Below, in pieces: positions 57,741 through 64,000 of a stretch of 64,000 nucleotides of DNA. This DNA is from Ptiloglossa arizonensis (lineage: Eukaryota; Arthropoda; Insecta; Hymenoptera; Colletidae). Each line of letters begins with the position of its first letter. The first letter of the stretch is position 1. The notes beneath the pieces were generated by a model. It saw only the letters and a program-made list of their open reading frames with translations, made no database searches and was not told where the DNA came from. Where the stretch lies: assembly GCF_051014685.1 (NCBI RefSeq), contig NW_027478713.1:124001-188000 (forward strand), written 5' to 3'. The position numbers and the translations under genes were made by a program.

Positions 57741-59510
57741 ACGTATAACGTATAACGTATAACGTATAACGTATAACGTATAACGTATAACCTATGAGGT
57801 ATAACGTGTAACGTGTAACGTATAACGTATAACGTATAACGTATAACGTATAACGTATAACGTATAAAATATAACGTATAACGTATAACGTATAACGTAG
57901 AACGTATAACGTATAACGTATAACGTATAACGTATAACGTATAACTAATAACGTATAACGTATAACGAATATCGTACAACGTATAACGCATAACGTATAA
58001 CGTATAACGTATAACGCATAACGTATAACGCATAACGTATAACGTATAACGTATAACCCATGACGTATAACGTATAACGTATAACGTATAACGTATAACG
58101 TATAACGTATAACGTATAACGTATAACGTATAACCTATGAGGTATAACGTGTAACGTGTAACGTATAACGTATAACGTATAACGTATAACGTATAACGTA
58201 TAACGTATAAAATATAACGTATAACGTATAACGTATAACGTAGAACGTATAACGTATAACGTATAACGTATAACGTATAACGTATAACGTATAACGTATA
58301 ACGTATAACGTGTAACGTGTAACGTATAACGTATAACGTATAACGTATAACGTATAACGTATAACGTATAAAATATAACGTATAACGTATAACGTATAAC
58401 GTATAACGTATAACGTATAACGCATACCGAATAACGTATAACCTGTAACGAAGAACGCATAACGCATAACGTATAACGTTTATCGTATAACGTATAATGT
58501 ATGACGTATAACATATAACGTATAACGTATAACGTATAAAATATAACGTATAACGTATAACGTATAACGTAGAACGTATAACGTATAACCTATGACGTAT
58601 AACGTATAACGTATAACGTATAACGTATAACGTATAACGTATAACGTATAATGTATAACGTATAACGTATAACGTATAACGTATAACGTATAACGTATAA
58701 CGTATAACGTATAACGTATAACGTATAACGTATAACATATAACGTATAACGTATAACGTATAACGTATAACGTATAACGTATAACGTATAACGTATAACG
58801 CATACCGAATAACGTATAACGTGTAACGAAGAACGCATAACGCATAACGTGTAACGAAGAACGCATAACGCATAACGTATAACGTATATCGTATAACGTA
58901 TAATGTATAACGTATACCGCATAACGTATAACGTATAACCTATGACGTATAACGTATAACGTATAACGTATAACGTATAACGTATAATGTATAACGTATA
59001 ACGTATAACGTACAACGTATAACGTATAACGTATAACGTATAACGTATAACTTATAACGTATAACGTATAACGTATAACGTACAACGTATAACGTATAAC
59101 GTATAACGTATAACGTATAACGTATAACGTATAACGTATAACGTATAACGTATAACGTATAACGTATAACGTATATCGTATAACGTATAACGTATAACGA
59201 ATAACGTAAAACGTATAACGTATAACGTATGACGTATAACGTGTAACGAATAACGTATAAAGAATAACGTACAACGTATATCGTATAACGTACAACTTAT
59301 AACGTATAACGTACAACGTACAACGTATAACGTATAACGTATAACGTATAACGTATAACGTATAACGTATAACGTATAACGTATAACGTATAACGTATAA
59401 CGTATAACGTATAACGTATAACCTATGACGTATAACGTATAACGTATAACGTATAACGTATAACTAATAAAGTATAACGTATAACGAATATCGTAGAACG
59501 TATAACGCAT
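57741..59510. repeat. Linker with B blocks, variant A blocks and a diverged D
   Basis: B at 57791 and 58134, A at 58421 (CCTGTAA form) and 58799 (extended by 28 bp), and D at 59240 with CGTACAA in place of one consensus unit. The A forms tie this stretch to 42.9-43.8 kb. Confidence 0.78.
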
Positions 59511-61470
59511 AACGTATAACGTATAACGTATAACGTATAACGTATAACGTATAACTTATGACGTATAACGTATAACGTATAACGTATAACGTATAACGTA
59601 TAACGTATAACGTATAACGTATAACGTATAACGTATAACGTATAACGTATAACGTATAACGTATAACGTATAACTTATGACGTATAGCGTATAACGTATA
59701 ACGTATAACGTATAACGTATAACGTATAACGTATAACGTATAACGTATAACGTATAACGTATAACGTAAAACGTATAACGTATAACGTATAACGTATACC
59801 GTATAACGTATAACGTACAACGTATAACGTATAACGTATAACGTATAACGTATAACGTATAACGTATATCGTATAACGTATAACGTATAACGAATAACGT
59901 AAAACGTATAACGTATAACGTATGACGTATAACGTGTAACGAATAACGTATAAAGAATAACGTATAACGTATATCGTATAACGTACAACTTATAACGTAT
60001 AACGTACAACGTATAACGTATAAAATATAACGTATAACGTATAACGTATAACGTATAACGTATAACGTATAACGTATAACGTATAACGTATAACATATAA
60101 CGTATAACGTATAACGTATAACGTATAACGCATACCGAATAACGTATAACGTGTAACGAAGAACGCATAACGCATAACGTATAACGTATATCGTATAACG
60201 TATAACGTATAACGTATAACGTATAACGTATAACGTATAACGTATAACGTATAACGTATAACGTATAACGTATAACGTATAACGTATAACGTATAACGTA
60301 TAACCTATGAGGTATAACGTATAACATGTAACGTATAGCGTATAACGTATAACGTATAACGTATAACGTATAACGTATAACGTATAACGTATGACGTACA
60401 ACGTATAACGTATAACGTATAACGTATAACGTATAACGTATATCGTATAACGTATAACGTATAACGTATAACGTATAACGTATAACGCATACCGAATAAC
60501 GTATAACGTGTAACGAAGAACGCATAACGCATAACGTATAACGTATATCGTATAACGTATAATGTATAACGTATAACGCATAACGTATAAAGTATAACCT
60601 ATGACGTATAACGTATAACGCGTAACGTATAACGTATAACGTATAACGTATAACGTATAACGTATAACGTATAACGTGTAACGTATAACGTATAACGTAT
60701 AACGTATAACGTATAACGTATAACGTATAACGTATAAAGTATAACGTATAACGTATAACGTATAACGTATAACGTATAACGTATATCGTATAACGTATAA
60801 CGTATAACGTATAACGTATAACGTATAACGTATAACGTATAACGTATAACGTATAACGTATAACGCATACCGAATAACGTATAACGTGTAACGAAGAACG
60901 CATAACGCATAACGTATAACGTATATCGTATAACGTATAATGTATAACGTATAACGCATAACGTATAACGTATAACCTATGACGTATAACGTATAACGCG
61001 TAACGTATAACGTATAACGTATAACGTATAACGTATAACGTATAACGTATAACGTATTACGTATAACGTATAACGTATAACGTATAACGTATAACGTATA
61101 ACGTATAACGTATAACGTATAACGTATAACGTATAACGTATAACGTATAACGTATAACGTATAACGTATAACGTATAACGTATAACGTATAATGTATAAC
61201 GTATAACATATAACGTATAACGTATAACGTATAACGTATAACGTTTAACGTATAACGTATATCGTATAACGTATAACGTATAACTTATAACATGTAACGT
61301 ACAACGTATAACGTATACCGTATAACGTATAATGTATTACGTATAACGTATAACGTATAACGTATAACGTATAACGTATAACGTATAACGTATAACGTAT
61401 AACGTATAACGTATAACGTATAACGCATACCGAATAACGTATAACGTGTAACGAAGAACGCATAACGCAT
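59511..61470. repeat. Terminal tandem unit, copy 1 (1,960 bp)
   Basis: D 59933, A 60129, 60486, 60864 and 61424, B-like 60304. These recur at 61893, 62089, 62446, 62796, 63356 and 62264. The offset is 1,960 (280 units) until about 62.5 kb and 1,932 afterwards, a loss of four heptamers in copy 2. Confidence 0.87.
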
Positions 61471-63404
61471 AACGTATAACGTATAACGTATAACGTATAA
61501 CGTATAACGTATAACTTATGACGTATAACGTATAACGTATAACGTATAACGTATAACGTATAACGTATAACGTATAACGTATAACGTATAACGTATAACG
61601 TATAACGTATAACGTATAACGTATAACGTATAACTTATGACGTATAGCGTATAACGTATAACGTATAACGTATAACGTATAACGTATAACGTATAACGTA
61701 TAACGTATAACGTATAACGTATAACGTAAAACGTATAACGTATAACGTATAACGTATACCGTATAACGTATAACGTACAACGTATAACGTATAACGTATA
61801 ACGTATAACGTATAACGTATAACGTATATCGTATAACGTATAACGTATAACGAATAACGTAAAACGTATAACGTATAACGTATGACGTATAACGTGTAAC
61901 GAATAACGTATAAAGAATAACGTATAACGTATATCGTATAACGTACAACTTATAACGTATAACGTACAACGTATAACGTATAAAATATAACGTATAACGT
62001 ATAACGTATAACGTATAACGTATAACGTATAACGTATAACGTATAACGTATAACATATAACGTATAACGTATAACGTATAACGTATAACGCATACCGAAT
62101 AACGTATAACGTGTAACGAAGAACGCATAACGCATAACGTATAACGTATATCGTATAACGTATAACGTATAACGTATAACGTATAACGTATAACGTATAA
62201 CGTATAACGTATAACGTATAACGTATAACGTATAACGTATAACGTATAACGTATAACGTATAACCTATGAGGTATAACGTATAACATGTAACGTATAGCG
62301 TATAACGTATAACGTATAACGTATAACGTATAACGTATAACGTATAACGTATGACGTACAACGTATAACGTATAACGTATAACGTATAACGTATAACGTA
62401 TATCGTATAACGTATAACGTATAACGTATAACGTATAACGTATAACGCATACCGAATAACGTATAACGTGTAACGAAGAACGCATAACGCATAACGTATA
62501 ACGTATATCGTATAACGTATAATGTATAACGTATAACGCATAACGTATAAAGTATAACCTATGACGTATAACGTATAACGCGTAACGTATAACGTATAAC
62601 GTATAACGTATAACGTATAACGTATAACGTATAACGTGTAACGTATAACGTATAACGTATAACGTATAACGTATAACGTATAACGTATAACGTATAAAGT
62701 ATAACGTATAACGTATAACGTATAACGTATAACGTATAACGTATATCGTATAACGTATAACGTATAACGTATAACGTATAACGTATAACGTATAACGCAT
62801 ACCGAATAACGTATAACGTGTAACGAAGAACGCATAACGCATAACGTATAACGTATATCGTATAACGTATAATGTATAACGTATAACGCATAACGTATAA
62901 CGTATAACCTATGACGTATAACGTATAACGCGTAACGTATAACGTATAACGTATAACGTATAACGTATAACGTATAACGTATAACGTATTACGTATAACG
63001 TATAACGTATAACGTATAACGTATAACGTATAACGTATAACGTATAACGTATAACGTATAACGTATAACGTATAACGTATAACGTATAACGTATAACGTA
63101 TAACGTATAACGTATAACGTATAATGTATAACGTATAACATATAACGTATAACGTATAACGTATAACGTATAACGTTTAACGTATAACGTATATCGTATA
63201 ACGTATAACGTATAACTTATAACATGTAACGTACAACGTATAACGTATACCGTATAACGTATAATGTATTACGTATAACGTATAACGTATAACGTATAAC
63301 GTATAACGTATAACGTATAACGTATAACGTATAACGTATAACGTATAACGTATAACGCATACCGAATAACGTATAACGTGTAACGAAGAACGCATAACGC
63401 ATAA
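61471..63404. repeat. Terminal tandem unit, copy 2 (about 1,930 bp)
   Basis: CTTATGA at about 61,515 matches about 59,555, and the D, B-like and A blocks follow in the same order as copy 1. A C-like block (63174) matches 61242. Past 63,404 the copies part: this one has an A7T unit, copy 1 has consensus units. Confidence 0.86.
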
Positions 63405-64000
63405 CGTATAACGTATATCGTATAACGTATAATGTATAACGTATAACGCATAACGTATAACGTATAACGTATAACGTACAACGTATAACGCATAACGTAT
63501 AACGTATAATGTATAACCTATGACGTATAACGTATAACGTATAACGTATAACGTATAACGTATAACGTATAACGTATAACGTATAACGTATAACGTATAA
63601 CGCATACCGAATAACGTATAACGTATAACCTATGAGGTATAACGTATAACATGTAACGTATAGCGTATAACGTATAACGTATAACGTATAACGTATAACG
63701 TATAACGTATAACGTATGACGTACAACGTATAACGTATAACGTATAACGTATAACGTATAACGTATATCGTATAACGTATAACGTATAACGTATAACGTA
63801 TAACGTATAACGTATAACGTATAACGTATAACGCATACCGAATAACGTATAACGTGTAACGAAGAACGCATAACGCATAACGTATAACGAATATCGTATA
63901 ACGTATAACGTATAACGTATAACGTATAACGTATAACGTATAACGTATAACCTATGAGGTATAACGTGTAACGTGTAACGTATAACGTATAACGTATAAC
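63405..64000. repeat. Array continues to the window edge
   Basis: A truncated A block at 63601 joins a B-like string, followed by a full A block at 63832 and a B block starting at 63951. It matches 57.24-57.83 kb at offset 6,160. The array is not terminated here. Confidence 0.85.

Larger units (their letters stand above)
48824..63880. repeat. Block A cluster 3 (27 full copies plus two truncated)
   Basis: Starts: 48824, 49272, 50357, 50728, 51358, 51701, 52184, 52758, 53836, 54207, 55607, 55943, 56300, 56657, 57196, 57672, 58421, 58799, 60129, 60486, 60864, 61424, 62089, 62446, 62796, 63356, 63832; truncated at 57441 and 63601. Confidence 0.91.
1..64000. repeat. 7-bp satellite array (CGTATAA)n spanning the whole window
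   Basis: Every line of the window is built from the heptamer CGTATAA or a variant with one, rarely two, substitutions. The array runs off both window edges, so its full size is unknown. The consensus unit is 28.6% GC, contains one CpG and one ACGT tetramer, and carries a TATAA word on the + strand. Variants are clustered into recurring blocks rather than scattered, which gives a multi-level higher-order structure. Long simple satellites of this kind are known from eukaryotic heterochromatin; that placement is inference here. No stretch of 300 bases or more lacks the repeat, so there is no gene-bearing gap. Confidence 0.98.

Noticed and set aside
1..64000. Telomere repeat
   Set aside because: The plant-type telomere unit is also 7 bp, but it has a run of Gs on one strand. 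TTATACG / CGTATAA has isolated G and C, no G-run and no G-quadruplex potential, and many ordered variants.
1..64000. CRISPR array
   Set aside because: There are no unique spacers between repeats. Everything between the recurring blocks is the same heptamer.
1..64000. Thousands of TATA-box-like TATAA words as promoters
   Set aside because: TATAA is part of the consensus unit and occurs every 7 bp. It carries no information about transcription here.
1..64000. Transposon, retroelement or tRNA gene embedded in the array
   Set aside because: No non-heptamer sequence long enough to hold one exists in the window. Even the most diverged stretch (block E) stays in heptamer register.
1..64000. Bacterial or phage origin of the window
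   Set aside because: No gene, ribosome site or operon structure is visible, and uninterrupted tens-of-kilobase simple satellites are not known from prokaryotes.

Overview
The whole 64 kb window is one uninterrupted satellite array. Its unit is a 7-bp word, CGTATAA on the + strand (TTATACG on the - strand), repeated roughly 9,140 times. I found no unique sequence, no credible gene, no RNA gene, no transposon and no CRISPR array. Tens of kilobases of near-perfect heptamer point to a eukaryotic chromosome, most likely constitutive heterochromatin (pericentromeric, subtelomeric or sex-chromosome). No host gene or host-specific element is present, so the species cannot be named. The unit has no G-run and is not a known telomere repeat.

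The array is not monotonous. Single-base variants of the heptamer (written below with consensus C1 G2 T3 A4 T5 A6 A7) are arranged in recurring, recognisable blocks: A (49 bp, 82 copies plus 3 truncated), B (28 bp), C (98 bp), D (63 bp, 17 copies), E (231 bp, 4 copies), F (a 14-bp signature, 10 copies) and G (4 copies). These blocks show that the array grew by repeated duplication of segments from 63 bp up to about 5.2 kb. Nearly all duplication offsets are exact multiples of 7; the exceptions differ by the one or two single-base insertions described below.

Layout: 0.13-3.87 kb is a tandem pair (offset 1,939). 3.7-6.5 kb is a second pair (offsets 1,743 then 1,575). 6.4-8.6 kb is a segment that recurs at 30-32.4, 37.2-39.4 and 40.1-41.3 kb. 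9.1-9.7 kb copies the first 600 bp of the window. 10.3-16.7 kb is a mosaic poor in block A that holds two E copies and both phase-shifting insertions. 16.76-27.24 kb is a tandem pair of 5,243-bp units. 27.3-42.8 kb holds two related stretches about 7.5 kb apart, the second enlarged by an internal 1.6-1.8 kb duplication. 42.7-46.4 kb is dense in block A. 46.3-50.1 kb repeats 24.8-28.4 kb at an offset of about 21.5 kb. 48.8-54.4 kb is a roughly 3.5 kb tandem pair. 55.6-64.0 kb holds three versions of one roughly 2-kb unit, which is also present at 43.9-46.1 kb.

The many long open frames on the - strand are arithmetic artefacts. The - strand heptamer has no stop codon in any frame and, because 7 is not a multiple of 3, all three frames give the same seven-residue repeat. 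The + strand has a TAA stop every 21 nt in every frame.

The most notable properties are three. The 7-bp register holds over 64 kb and is broken only by two homologous one-base insertions. CpG occurs once per heptamer, about seven times the expectation from composition. Block A is a strongly conserved multi-substitution island. All boundaries come from reading landmarks by eye. Where a boundary falls inside a run of perfect heptamers it cannot be placed more closely than that run.
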